From the NCBI GenBank assembly GCA_024516035.1, contig CM044957.1:15882564-15946563 (forward strand): DNA of 64,000 nt. Reading direction: 5' to 3'. Shown in pieces: positions 38,774-50,637 of the stretch; positions within the stretch are counted from its first letter, which is position 1; each line of letters begins with the position of its first letter. This DNA is from Bactericera cockerelli (Eukaryota; Arthropoda; Insecta; Hemiptera; Triozidae). The notes under the pieces are model-generated. The model made no database searches, was not told the origin of the DNA, and saw nothing but the letters and a program-made list of their open reading frames with translations. Position numbers and translations under genes: made by a program.

Positions 38774-39629
38774 AGATTTCATCAGAATTCCTTGAGGGAT
38801 AGTTCAGATAAGCAGTTCCACTAATTTTGAAAATTAGTCCACAGTAACTTCTCTTCAAGTAGTTTAGATCTATGTATGCTTATACTTATACTTATGTATA
38901 CTTAACTTACATGGGCCAAGTTTATTATTGGCTAATACAAACTATGAGAATCAATCACAAACATTTTAGTCCAATTTTCCTAGAACGTTTTAAAACATAA
39001 TAACACAGGGTTCTGGGCCAAGTGACCACTCCTGGAAGTTCTTCAGGAATAAAGGGGACTTGAGAACTTCAAAGAGTAAACAAACACCATACATCTATCT
39101 ATTACAACTCCTATCTATTCTTTGTTTACTTACTACTTATACATATGCTGTCTGCAATACAGAGTGGCTCCTATCAGTTCAATCATTAGTTGTTTGTTCA
39201 GTTCAGAGTCACACTGTGACAGTTTCAGAAAGAGAACTTCAATGAAGAGTTTGCTACAGAAGTCAGAAATACTTTAAATTTGAAGTCATATAAACTTCAA
39301 AGTTAATAATTAACTGTATTTCTTCTGTTATTTTGTTGAGTTTGAGTGACCATCCCTGCTAATAAAAAATCGATTAATACTTCAGCTTTCAATGTACAAA
39401 TATACTAGGTAACTCAATCAGGTCATCTCGGGTATTAAATTTGGACATGGTGGAACTTACCACCACTCTAGCTTTTTTGGCTGATGATATAACCTATAAC
39501 TAACTAATAAGTTCAGTGTTAATCATAACACTGGTAGCTGGTTCACCCTATATTTCTCATCAGTCATAATTATTTACCCAGTACCCACCCATTATTAAAG
39601 CACCATCACCATGATGAGAGTCAATAGTC

Positions 39630-39854
39630 ATGGTTTCGGTGTCAGTAAACTTGAAGTCATGTGAACTATGTTGGAGCTCGCCTTCACAACAATGCCCAAT
39701 TATGAAGAGGCTCTCACAGCGGCTACTCATTGAGCATCAAGGTGCAGAGGCTTTGGCCAGAGAGATCAGCAATGTTCTGAACAATAGATTCTCACTGATT
39801 ACTGAATTGATGTCTAGGTCCCGGGTCAATCCTCCCAAGTGCACTTGTACATAA
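39630..39854 (+). other. unidentified coding-like ORF, right copy
   Basis: Same region as 35963-36148 but with one additional base (CCCAATTATG versus CCCATTATG), giving a 74-codon frame beginning MVSVSVNLKSCELCW. Family unknown; no flanking splice signals of quality. Confidence 0.25.
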
Positions 39855-40391
39855 TATTTTATAAGTCTCATTTTTAGGTAACAGAACTAGCTTTCCATCT
39901 TGGATAACATGGTTACTTTTTCGACGATGTTCAATAGTATTTTCCCATTGACGAACTAAAATAAACAAGCTCAGATGAAGAGTTATTCATAAGAAGACAC
40001 GTTGATACCTACATGACAATTATTATTAACCATTAATATTATGTCAATGTTTGTATAGAAATAACACTTGCCTACCTATTCTTTCCTACGCTGGTAAGTA
40101 GGTAAGTGCTTGTGTCTTATAGAAGATATACATATAACTCACCTACTTATGGTAACCTGTCGCAGCATAACTTAAGTTCAGACATTATAAACTCCCCAGA
40201 CTGATTCAAGTTCACCTCAGCACAGCAGGCACATTATTATCTACTTACTGGCACATCCGCCCTGCATTATCAGATCTTATGTCCAAACCAGCTGAATTGT
40301 GTTCTTACTTTTTTTTCAATTCGAGACTTCCTGCAAATCCTGCTTCAAGGAAAACCCAGAAGTTTCCCCTTCTTGAAAGAGTTCTTTGGCA

Positions 40392-40392
<1 letters not shown>

Positions 40393-40430
<38 letters not shown>
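40393..40430. repeat. CT microsatellite, right copy
   Basis: Uninterrupted (CT)n of about 19 units. Confidence 0.9.
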
Positions 40431-40435
<5 letters not shown>

Positions 40436-42223
40436 TTTGAGTATCTTATTTCCAATGTGAGTCTTGATATATGGATGCTCCTCATAATTGAAGTGTTTCT
40501 AGTGTGTAATGGAATTCTTCATTGTAATTCCATGCGTTGTTCATTGTCTATGTCCAGGATGGTTGTGCCAAGACAGAGCAATTACATTAGGAAATGGAGA
40601 ACTGCCTAATTATATTTGAATAAAGTAATTATAGACGTTCACGTAACTAATTGCTAGTCCCTTGAACCTGTGCCTTGTGTTATTAAGAGTTGGGTGCTTC
40701 CAATAGCGGGCACTGATTAATTTAGTGTTTTATTTCATAGCAATGAAACAGCGAATACAGAATTTAATTTTGGAGGAATGTAAAGGATAAATATTCAAGA
40801 CACAGAGGTCTCTGTTTTAGATGACTTATCCCGCGTTATGCCCTCATCAGGAAAGCAAAAAGAGACCATTCTCTAATGATGGTTACGTCAAACCATAAAT
40901 GACGAACTTGCCTCAGCCAGGGTGGACAGAGTATGGCCTAGTAAGACACAAGAGAAGCAGTTTTCTGATCAGGTGGATCAACTCTGTCTGGATGACTTGC
41001 GAAATATTCTGCTTGCGCTAGATAACTGTACACATTACATGATTCGATAGGATCCTACTGATCCGAGATCAAACCCATGTTTTCCTTCCGATTAACTCTA
41101 AACCTGGTATTTCCGACCTAGTGAGTATGGTCCTATACGCATTAAATCATAACCCATGAGTCATTGCTGCGGAAGTACTTCAGAAAGCATTAGAAAAGAA
41201 CAACTCATTGCACGCTGTGATTGCTTCTCTCCGAGCTTTGCTTCGTGTTATGCCGCATTGTTGCTCTTACTTCTAGTGAGGAAGTCTTGTCTTAATGTAA
41301 CTGTCTAGTAATTTTAAGAAAACTAGAAAGTGTTCCAAATAAATTGTGTTTTGAACCAAATTTTATCTCTGTTGTTCACACTTGCGTGATTATTTTCTCA
41401 CTAAAAATAAATAAATTTGACTTGAACTACTTGTATTATGTATGTACCTTACCTATCTACTTGACCAGTGAATTTCACATAAAAACTCCACATAAAAATA
41501 TATGTTCATGCTTTGTATCGTTATACATAATACTTGTAAATTACATACGAGTTTTTAGCTTCAGTTTTGACAAGCCTTTGCATTAATTAGAAACATAGTT
41601 CTGTTCTACATATTTGATGTGATTGGGCATGCGGGCATGCCTCACACGTATGCTAGTATCTATAATTACATTTTCCTGTAAATCAGCATAATCCACTTCT
41701 TCCGTATCTTCATTAGAAATTAGAAAAGATACTTTCTTTAATAAGGAAAGATAAATTCTATTGAATGGGATCGGTTATCGTTTTCGTGATGATTATACGC
41801 CAGAAGAACCGGTTCAATAACCTCTGAGAATTCCGAGATGTTTGGACTTAGGAATGTCCTATCGTTCCAACTGTGGAATGTCCTGTTGGTCTAATAGAGA
41901 ATGGGTAGAACCCGCTGTGGTGATGGTTATGAATAGTAAATTCGGCCTGTAGGATGGACCTGACAAATTGAAGAATTTGAAGGTTCTTGAGAATTTTGGG
42001 TGATTTTTTTTTTTAAAAAGAGAGCCGTTTTGTTCAAAATTGAAGATATAAGTGAATGCTGCCAGATCAATTTTACTATTTCACAGAAGAACTATCAAAA
42101 TTTGTATATTTTTAATCTCATAATCTGGTCTTGCCGAAATAGTTAAACGTTATAAAGACGATTCTTGCTATTATGTCGAGCTAGATTGGCACAACTTTCC
42201 AACTTTCCACATAATGCTCAAGA

Positions 42224-42640
42224 TCTGCCAGCAGCTCTCATTTCCTGAACTGGTCTCGTGACATGGTTTCGTCTCACAATCAATGCGATCAATGGTAATA
42301 GTAACATCAGAAGTGATGCAGATAATGAACTTGATGAAGCTATTATGTAGATGACACACTTAGCAAAAGAACAAAGACCTAACACCAGGTATCCGAGCAG
42401 CATCATTAAACTCATCAAGAGAGGAGATAGCAAATTAAAAACTTTGATGACCCAGAAGAAAGTGAAAATAGTCATCAACGTCAATCATCCTGGTATTCAT
42501 GCTATCAGATAGATGTTGCTGTAGTATAATACTAGGAGACAACTGCTCTGACATGGTGTGTCATGGACAGATGAGGACCGTGGAAGCTGAAGAATGAGAT
42601 GGCAGTACACCAAGAGACATCATTTTTATTTTGTTTGCTA
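42224..42640. other. non-coding stretch
   Basis: Unique DNA. Overlapping minus-strand frames (42171-42484) are rich in Leu/Met because of the antisense of Asp/Lys-rich triplets; the + strand is interrupted by stops. Not called as genes. Confidence 0.5.
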
Positions 42641-42659
42641 GAGGACTATAAACAGAGAA

Positions 42660-42870
42660 CAGACTAGCCATAGCCAACCCTTACAAGACAGGCTAGTTTG
42701 TAGTTTCCTAAGGGTTTAATGGCTTATAAAGAAAAGTCCAAGTCCTCATGATGGTTGATCGCACATAGAAATATGTGGTTCAGGACGAGCCAACTTTGAA
42801 ATAAAGTTGGCTGGAGACCATCACTCCCCCCTCCAGCTGTAGTCAAGCTGGCTACAACAACAACAACATT
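42660..42870 (+). repeat. possible short retroposon with hairpins and (ACA)n tail
   Basis: Contains a perfect 10-bp stem (AGCCAACTTT / AAAGTTGGCT, 42789-42813) and a second stem (CCAGCT / AGCTGG region, 42833-42851), and ends in CTACAACAACAACAACA. A terminal trinucleotide repeat after a structured body is common in SINE or LINE 3' ends. No second copy is present in the window to confirm. Confidence 0.4.
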
Positions 42871-43119
42871 TTTATTTTGTTCAGTTACCGGCTCCATTTG
42901 ATTATGAGTGTGTCATGCCAATTTTTCTCAGACTCTGGATCATGACGTCATTCTGGCAAATAGCTACTTACAGCTTATTCTGTGCAGTATGTACAGGATC
43001 ACACTGGCGAACCTTATGGTGCTTGGCAGTCCGCAGGTCGAGAGTCCAGAGGTCACGAGTTCGTACTGCCTGGAGTGAATTCTCAGCACTGTTCATCATA
43101 TCGACAGCTATGTATGTGT

Positions 43120-44576
43120 GTGATGTAACTCTGACTCTGGTCATGTCTCAACATGTCTAATCCCGTTGATGAACATTGTGGATGTGCTCTCTCAAATAGA
43201 AGTTCCAAGAGTCTGCTTTCTGGCTACAACGATCTTTTGAATTTATAGGTACCTTACGAGCCCCAAATTGTCTGCAGTTTTTACAAAAGACAATGAAGAT
43301 TAAACATAGTAAGATGGTCGAATTGGAAAAAAAGTTTATCAAAGAATGAGCGAACTCTAGAACACGAGGAAGTATTCTGGGTTTTCACTAGAGGTATTGC
43401 ACCCACTAAAGAGGTACAGTAACTGATGGTCATTTGATGGTTAAAATAGTTAGTCCATATGATTTTTATTTTACTTGAGTTTGCGTACGGACAAAGCTAA
43501 GGCATTTCTTTATGCAATTTTGTGAGGAGCAATCTCAGTGAAGTAGGAAACAATTTTGCTTTGTGCGATATGGTACAAAGAAACTTAGACACATAAAGAA
43601 GATTGTAAATTGTACATTTGAAATCTTAAAACTCAGTAAAAATAATAGTGTGTGTACTCGTACATCTGTAAGTTCTTAATTATTTTGCCAATACTTTTGT
43701 GCGATTGGCTGCTTGTGTAAAATCAGTAGGTATTTCAAGTAATAACATTACACTTACATAACATTAAAGTCATTGAGTTCTTAATCTTCAGAAGTGTACT
43801 GGTTTCTAGAGACTATTGCAGCAGGCTTCACGAGTACCAGTGGGCTTTTGAGGTCAACCTGCAGAGTACTAGACAGAAAATTGAGATAGGTTGGTATTTG
43901 CAAAAGATTTGTTTTCGTTTGATCATTTACATTTACACTTTTACCTACTGCTTATTCCTAAAATACTCGTACGTCTTTATATTATTTTTACAGATGCATG
44001 GAACAATCGAAAAAAAGGCATAGTTTTTAATTTGATTGTGTAGCAATTCTTACAATTCCAGTAAACAAAGAGAGTAGAAAAAGTCTATTTAATGCTTTTA
44101 AAAAGAAAATCAACCTACATCTCAAACGTTTGAATGCATCTATTGCCTCATGCATCGGTTTTAGATAAACTTAAATTTGTATTAAAAGTTTCTATGAAAC
44201 CATCTCCTTTTGCACTGAAGTTAAAAACCAGATTAGAAGAAAGTTCAAATATTCATTAACTAAGTTCAATGGCACCACGAAAGATCTTTCTAAACTTCCT
44301 GTGTCAAAAATTTGGACATGCCACATACTGCGTCGAGCAAGACAAATATCAGAAAATCTAATGTTAATGTATAGGTATTTGTGGTTAGAGAATAACTAAC
44401 AATCAATAATAATGTTCTGAAAATTGGACGTTTAAATTTCGAAGTGAAGACTATGTCTCTGTTGACCCGGATATCATTTTCTGAAATTTACTTGCTTCTT
44501 ATCATTATGTCGCAGGTAGATACCAAGTCTATAAGCAAATATCACTTCTTAAGTTCTAGTTTTTGTCAATTTTACT
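43120..44576. other. non-coding stretch
   Basis: AT-rich; nothing recognised apart from chance ORFs. Confidence 0.6.
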
Positions 44577-44701
44577 GCGAAATTAAAAGACGTTTTTGTA
44601 TTACCTCTGTGGCGCTAAGTCTCGGATTGCATACTGTCTAAGATAGGGAAAACTGATGCTAAGCAATGACTTAAGTTATCGATTTTGTGTATTAATTTGG
44701 C
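44577..44701. mobile_element. diverged MITE copy (GGGCGGAATTAAT family)
   Basis: The core TTTTTGTATTACCTCTGTGG, then CGCTAAGTC, GATTGCATACTG, AGATAGGGAAAACTGATGC and GACTTAAGTTATCGATTTTG, matches the MITEs at 62703-62831 and 62832-63253. The termini have decayed to GCGAAATTAAAAGAC and GTGTATTAATTTGGC, so this is an old copy. Confidence 0.75.
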
Positions 44702-45215
44702 ACTTGGTCTTTTTTTTCAATGATACATACCTACATAATAATAAGTAGGTATCGCAGAATAGCTTACGCTGTGTGACGTCAATTTATTTCAATTTTCACG
44801 ATTACTAAATATTGCAACTTTTTACTATCGCTTTAGTTACTATCGGTTACTCTAATAGCTTTTATGTCCACCTACTAAACATATGTGTCTTGTATCTGAG
44901 TAATAAAAGAATGGATTCAATTTCTGGTTTTGCTCGTTGACTTTGAATAATTGCTCTTAAGCATTAGGTAACAAAACAAGTGAGCATGGGTTAACCACAG
45001 AAATATTCATACTCTGATTACATGATCCAACAACGGCAAAGTGACATTGATAAATAAAAAAAATCAAATGTTTTGTGCAGAAACCACACAAGTAAGAAGT
45101 TGTATGAAATGTCTCTACCTCCGTCAACTATACGAATGCTCGTTAGAACTCAGGTTGAACTAGGTATGTAATGTACGATAAATTTATTCGATATATGATA
45201 AATTTTCCATGTAAA

Positions 45216-46137
45216 TACGAGGTTTGGCTATTAAGTTCGTAGACGCGAGCCGCTACGCAAAAGCTGTCCATGCTAGGAAGATATGATAAACATATTTAGA
45301 CAGCTTCAAGTCTTGTGTTTTCATTGATAGCTGTCACATGTCTGTACTGTAATTAGTTCTGTTGTGACAGCCCGACGCGCAAGACACCTTTTTTAATTTT
45401 GCCGGAATTATGATTGATACAAACGTTGAGCAACGAGTGATTTTTGAAGTTTACGTAAAACATGCTGGTGAAACATTTTCTTTGTTAAAGGCAGTGTACC
45501 AGGAGTCATGTTTGAAAAGATCAACGCTTTATAAGTGGTTTAAACGGTTTCAAGATGGTCAGGAAGATGTTGAGGACGATCCACGTCCTGGTCGCCCCCA
45601 AAGCTCAAAAACTGACGAAAACATTGAAAAAATTGATGTTATGATTCGTTCTGACCGTAGATTAACTCTTAGACTAATGGCTGATACACTTAAAATTAAT
45701 AAAGAATGTGTGAGACAAATTTTGTACGAAAATTTCAACATGACAAAAGTTTGCGCAAAAATGGTGCCATGCGCCAGCCCACAGTGCCTTCTCCGTGAAG
45801 ACGTTCCTGGCCAAGTACAACACCCCAGTGTTGGAACACCCTCCTTACTTACCCGACCTGGCCTCGTGCGACTTTTACTTATTACCAAAAATCAAATCTG
45901 CCCTGAAAGGTACCAGATTTGACAGCGTAGATGCCGTTAAGAAAAAACCGGCAGAAGTCTTGGAAGGCCTCACACAAAATGACCTCCACCACTGTGTCGA
46001 TCAATGGAAAATTTGCTTAGAACGTTGTAGGGATAGAGGAGGGGAGTACATTGAAGGGGATAACTACTAAAGTTGGGTAAGTTTAACACACATCGTTTTA
46101 TGGGAAGAGTCTACGAATTTAATAGCCAAACCTCGTA
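45216..46137 (+). mobile_element. internally deleted mariner transposon with TA duplication
   Basis: The terminal inverted repeats CGAGGTTTGGCTATTAA-TTCGTAGAC lie at 45218-45244 and (inverted) 46109-46135, with one difference (G/A at the dash). TA dinucleotides at 45216-45217 and 46136-46137 are the target duplication. At 918 bp it is some 370 bp shorter than the roughly 1.3-kb complete mariner. It encodes the N-terminal and C-terminal parts of the transposase but not the middle. Good terminal repeats mean it could still be moved by transposase from another copy. Confidence 0.93.
45410..46070 (+). pseudogene. mariner transposase, central deletion and frameshift
   Basis: From the ATG at 45410, residues 1 to about 121 are intact and match the mariner DNA-binding half: a helix-turn-helix beginning QRVIFEVYVKHAGETFSLLK, with TLYKWFKRFQDGQ, then the DDPRPGRP linker and a second HTH ending CAKMVP (about 45766). 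Directly after that the sequence jumps to a segment that reads HAPAHSA in the +1 frame. It continues in that frame as the C-terminal half (PPYLPDLASCDFYLLP, then RCRDRGGEYIEGDNY) to the stop at 46068-46070. The missing 120-odd codons include the first catalytic Asp and the second, which normally precedes the NAPAHSA motif; the third (SCDF) survives. The enzyme cannot be active. Confidence 0.9.
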
Positions 46138-49100
46138 TGTAGTCATATGAAACATTCATATAGTTCATTATTGTTTGAATGCGGTGGAAGCATTCATGAC
46201 ATGTTTTATCTTTCCGAGCGCCTAAATTAAACGGCATAGGAACTTGTTTGTGTTTTAATGACATAATTATTGTTAATGATAGTGTAATAGGTCTTCTTAA
46301 GTACTATTACTTGGATCAATCAGGGGTGAACTGAGACTGATGACAGTAAGTTAGAAGCGTAAATAAAATATAGGTATCTACTATGATTATAAAGAAAATA
46401 AGCTTTCGGAAGTATTTTTGTGACTTCTATCAACATTTTTGTTTGGTTGGTAAACGGTTAAAAATAGGTTTTCTCTATTCTGTTATATCAGCTTCAACAG
46501 TCTTAGTCGAGATTTTTGGTTGTATGTACAATGTACATCTACTTCTACTATGAACTAGTTGTTTCAAAGCCTCAGTGATTGAATTATTTTTCTTTCCAGT
46601 GGCAGTGCATTTGTAGACATAGGAAACTGACTCTTGAAAAATGTTTGGTGGATGCTGTTTGCTGTTAGAATTAAATTTTAGTTTTCTAGATTGTTTTTCG
46701 TGATTATTTCTTAGAGTTATCCTTTGACGTATCTTTGTACACACTACACACATTTAATCCTCTGAATTATCTATTTAATTAGGTTTGAGAAAAGTTATTC
46801 TAAGAAGGACAGAATTTAAAATAATACCTATAGTATATTGTTGGCGTTGCTAAATTGGCTTTTTGCTTGATTTTGAAATCAATTTCTACAAAAGTAATGG
46901 TTATTTTATTACGGTGGAATTCTTGTCTCTGTTCTCGTCAAATGATCCACGTTTATCCACCACACCGACTGTTGATTTGAAATACTACTCGGTTATGTAA
47001 CAATGGAAATGCCATTCAAACTTTAATGTCAAAGACAGACTTATTAGGTTGGTATTCTGCAAGTTATGGGACTATCTATTCCTAGTCACTTGTCTCTAAC
47101 TTTACAACTAGAAGCGTTCCTATTTTTCTGCAGAACACCTGATTCATTGCAGATCGAAAAAGCCTTCCAGCTCAACAAGATCTCATAATGGTCATGTACG
47201 AAGCCTAGCACCTCCAGGAATCAATGCAAGAGGCTAACGACCGAGCGTGTGTTCTGGTTTTCAAAGTCGATGAAATCTGCATGAAGTGGGCGTTGGGTCT
47301 GACAGATTCTACTTTGTTTACACACAGGTGATTTCATTACGGTTACCTCGTTGAGTTGAGTTAGCAGCCCGTTCAAGTTTATCGTAATTAAGAACAGTTA
47401 TACCAAATGCATCTATTAATATCAGCTAGTACATAAAATAGTTTGTGGTTGTAAGCATCAATTTCTGCCTAATCAAGGTCAGGGATGTGTATAATTATTA
47501 CATTCGCTACGTATTATATCGGTACTATTCACTTACGTCTAATATGGATTGGTTGGATACCTTACGGTAGCATGTCTGGTGTAATCATGTGGTCATCGTA
47601 CTCTATGATTGTCTGTCATTGATCTTCATACCTTGTTGAATGTGGTTTATCTCATACGCTATTGCTATTATTATGTAGTGTTTCATGGCTAATACTTTGT
47701 CAGATTATGTTTTGCAGAGGAATGCATCGCCAATTTTACAATCCAGGATAATACGGGTGGTTTGGAGAGATGGGTGTGAGGTGTTACTACAGCTAAGTAA
47801 AACTCTACAAAATTTACGTGATGGTGAAAAAGTGGGTCAATTTGGCAATCTACATTTCCTTACAAACTTGAAATTTCATTAGGTCACCCAGTTTCACTTA
47901 CTGTTCATTGCATAATAATTACTGGAGGATTACTCTGTACTTTACCTATTTTTATTCTCGTATGCAGGACTTAGGTTTGCAATAATCTAAGCTACAGTTT
48001 GAAAAAATAACATAAATATCATAATTCTACATTACTACAACGGTTGAAAACGTTTGATAATATTGCATTTAAAAATAATTGCAGACGGTTAAGAATACAA
48101 AAACCTCTCGACTTGATCTATGTCCTATTATCACCTCTGAAGCTATGAGCTAATAGCAGACTTTGCATTATCACAATTAGCTGAGAAACATCAATGAGTG
48201 CTCAGACAGTGAGAACATTTTATTTGATAAATGGCGATGATACCTTCAATCAGTGTCCATTGATAAGCATGGCACTGAATCCAAAGTTCCCACTATTGTT
48301 TTGTTGATGAATTCAGTTGAAGTTGTTTGATAAATGGTGGAGAATTCACACCAGATTGCCATAATCGTGAATATAAACGAACTTCTCAATCAGAATCAAG
48401 TGGCTTGTGTCCCAGAAATTAGTCAGGTCCGATTTAACAAAATACCTAATACCTGTGTTAGATCTTTGATACCTATCCATGTTACATACATTTGCTATAT
48501 ACTATCTACGAGAATCTTTGTAGTTTTGTAACAAAAACTCAGAGAACACATCAGGAAAAATCAAATAGATTAGACCCTAAAAAATGCAAACAAGAACAAG
48601 TTTTTCGTTTCCGGAATTTTCATTGATGTAAAGACTATACCTGAACTAATGCGAAAGCGGTTCCGGGGCACAACTACTTGAAAAATAAAAAATAATACTA
48701 ATGACACACAATATGATGTAAGTAGTTATGAAAATACTTACTTAACATACATTTTGAAAAATCAATATATTTTTTTAATGCCTTTGGAATGTTTTATTTT
48801 TTCTCATATTGCATTTAATTTTTGAATAATTATGTTTCAAAAAGATTCTGTTGAACCCCAATGTACCTGCAGTTTCAAGGCAAGACGCTGCTGACGATCT
48901 AAGTACCTGCTCAGGATGTATAATGAGCCCAGGCAAGAAAGTGGAAGGCCTCAGGCCGTTTTCTCTTCTCTCTTATTCTCGTAAATGGATTCTCTACTGA
49001 ACTCTCCAAGCACTGGAGGACACTGGACTCACTTGGATTAACGAGATTCCCTCTTATATTATAGACAGGTCTTTGACAAAGTATAAGTCAATTTTCAATT

Positions 49101-50355
49101 TGTACCGTACCCCGAACTGTAAAATAACAATTGTGATTAACTTTCGACCGAAAGTTTTAGTTAATAATATAGCGTGTAATCATTGAACAAGTTAAATGAT
49201 AATTTAATTCTCTTGTAAGTATAGCTAGATAGCTACTAGGTATAAGAATTTCTCGAATTATTGTTTTAACTTTAAAATACCAATATTTTGTTTGGAGCAA
49301 AGGGAATCTCATATTGTTCTTGGTTTTTTCAAAAATAACCAACTCCCTTGGTTGCTTTATTTAATATTTATGTCTATTAGAGATTTAAATTATCGATTGT
49401 GCACAGCTACTCGTACACACATGCTCTGTGAACCCATTGTCTTTCACTTGGTTGGTATCCAATGTGCACAGGACAGTTGCATTTTATATTCACTTGTAGA
49501 TCTTCTATTATTTTCCAAGATAGTAGCAAAAGCCATTGCATTTGGGTCTGGCCGCTGCTAACAGTAGCTCTTTCTGAAAGTCTTGAATACTTTTACTGAC
49601 ATTGGAATCCTCAAGTATTTTCCTATCTTCTTTGATCCTTCTCCTATGTGGACTTATGTCAAAGTTGATGGCAGCTTGTAGTACTTCGTCACACAAAGGA
49701 TCAGTCTAAGGAATGACATGATCTACGAAGGACTATCTTGATTTCTAACTTGAACTTGACAAAGAAATTCTTGGTCAAAAAATATTCAGCAACACAACAA
49801 CAAAAATACTTCCAATTACTAATATTAGAAATTATTCGGAAGTAAAAATCGGCTTTTCTTATTTTAAATCATATCTATGCTGATGTATCTCCAGTTTAAA
49901 TCTTCATTATATATTGTTTCTCTAGGATTTTCCATATATCTATCCATCAGAAGGCTATGATGGAGATATCTTTAAAAATATGAAGATGTGTTTGAAGGTA
50001 TCAACAAAGCCTTCAAAAACACCTCTACTCTGAGCGACAGTTTTCTATCCTTTAGATTCTAGATCAATTAAACAAAGATAACAATGAGCTTAACAATATT
50101 CTGCTTTTAATCCAACCGATTTTAATTAATAATTAAAAAATAGAAATTATATTTGAAAACTAGATTCTTTAATGGCGACGGCATAACTCTGATACTATTT
50201 TTACTTTCAGTGAGAATTTGATCTTTAAGAAGCCATTCCAGCAAAACTTTCTTTCAAAATAAGCATACTTGTATCGGAAATATTGAACTAAAAATAAATC
50301 CAAATTGACTTGCTAATTCTCATGCTAAGTCTTTAATTTTTTAATCAGCACCAGT
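46138..50355. other. non-coding stretch
   Basis: AT-rich, with short unrelated frames of 60-92 codons and no recognised domain, repeat boundary or exon. Confidence 0.55.
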
Positions 50356-50412
50356 TACCAATTCAAAGTACTAACTAGAATTACGTTTTTTCTTCTTGTT
50401 TCAGGTATGTCG
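50356..50412 (+). promoter_or_regulatory. very strong 3' splice site fused to a donor-like GTATGT
   Basis: A perfect TACTAAC branch-site sequence (50369-50375) is followed by a pyrimidine tract (TTTTTTCTTCTTGTTTCAG) ending at AG 50403-50404, then GTATGT at 50405. Either a real exon starts at 50405 or this is a zero-length recursive-splice site, since GTATGT is a workable donor. It lies about 25.5 kb after the similar site at 24931 and about 10 kb before the acceptor at 60541. Confidence 0.45.
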
Positions 50413-50637
50413 ATGTCTCATACTATAATGTATATTTCCTGCAAGTTCATTACGAAACTCATTGGGGTAAAAGTATTTCGCGCAATGTTTGGTGAAAGTG
50501 TTTCCAATATTTTTATTGACTATGCCAGAATTTTGGTCCAAAAAGCTTTCTTCCCATACTATTATGATACACTTTTTCATGGGTCGATATTTCTACAGAC
50601 CACATCGTTAACTTCTGACTCTCCTTTTGTTCAGGTA
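50405..50637 (+). CDS. candidate exon of unknown product
   Basis: If the acceptor at 50403-50404 is used as an ordinary splice site, the following 233 bases are fully open in one frame, starting GT-ATG-TCG and ending FVQ at a CAG|GTATTT donor-like site. The 77-residue product (MSMSHTIMYISCKF... to ...LTSDSPFVQ) contains FRAMFGESVSNIFIDYARIL and an aromatic FFPYYYD segment. I recognise no family. A second frame from the same acceptor reads YVDVSYYNVYFLQVHYETHW before a stop and could leave at a GTGAAAGT donor at 50492. The competing reading is a ratchet point with no exon. Confidence 0.25.

Larger units (their letters stand above)
38774..42223 (+). repeat. right copy of the 3.5-kb duplicated segment
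   Basis: Starts immediately after the N gap and matches 35069-38673 to its end; beyond 42223 the sequence (TCTGCCAGCAG...) continues as unique DNA. It lacks the SINE. The segment 40800-41150 has many small insertions relative to the left copy, concentrated next to the SINE site. Confidence 0.9.

Noticed and set aside
35069..42223. A true segmental tandem duplication
   Set aside because: The copies end and begin exactly at a 100-N gap, which fits unmerged contig ends far better.
45795..46070. A separate gene encoding the C-terminal mariner segment
   Set aside because: It is the shifted remainder of the same transposase after the central deletion; it lacks its own start codon.
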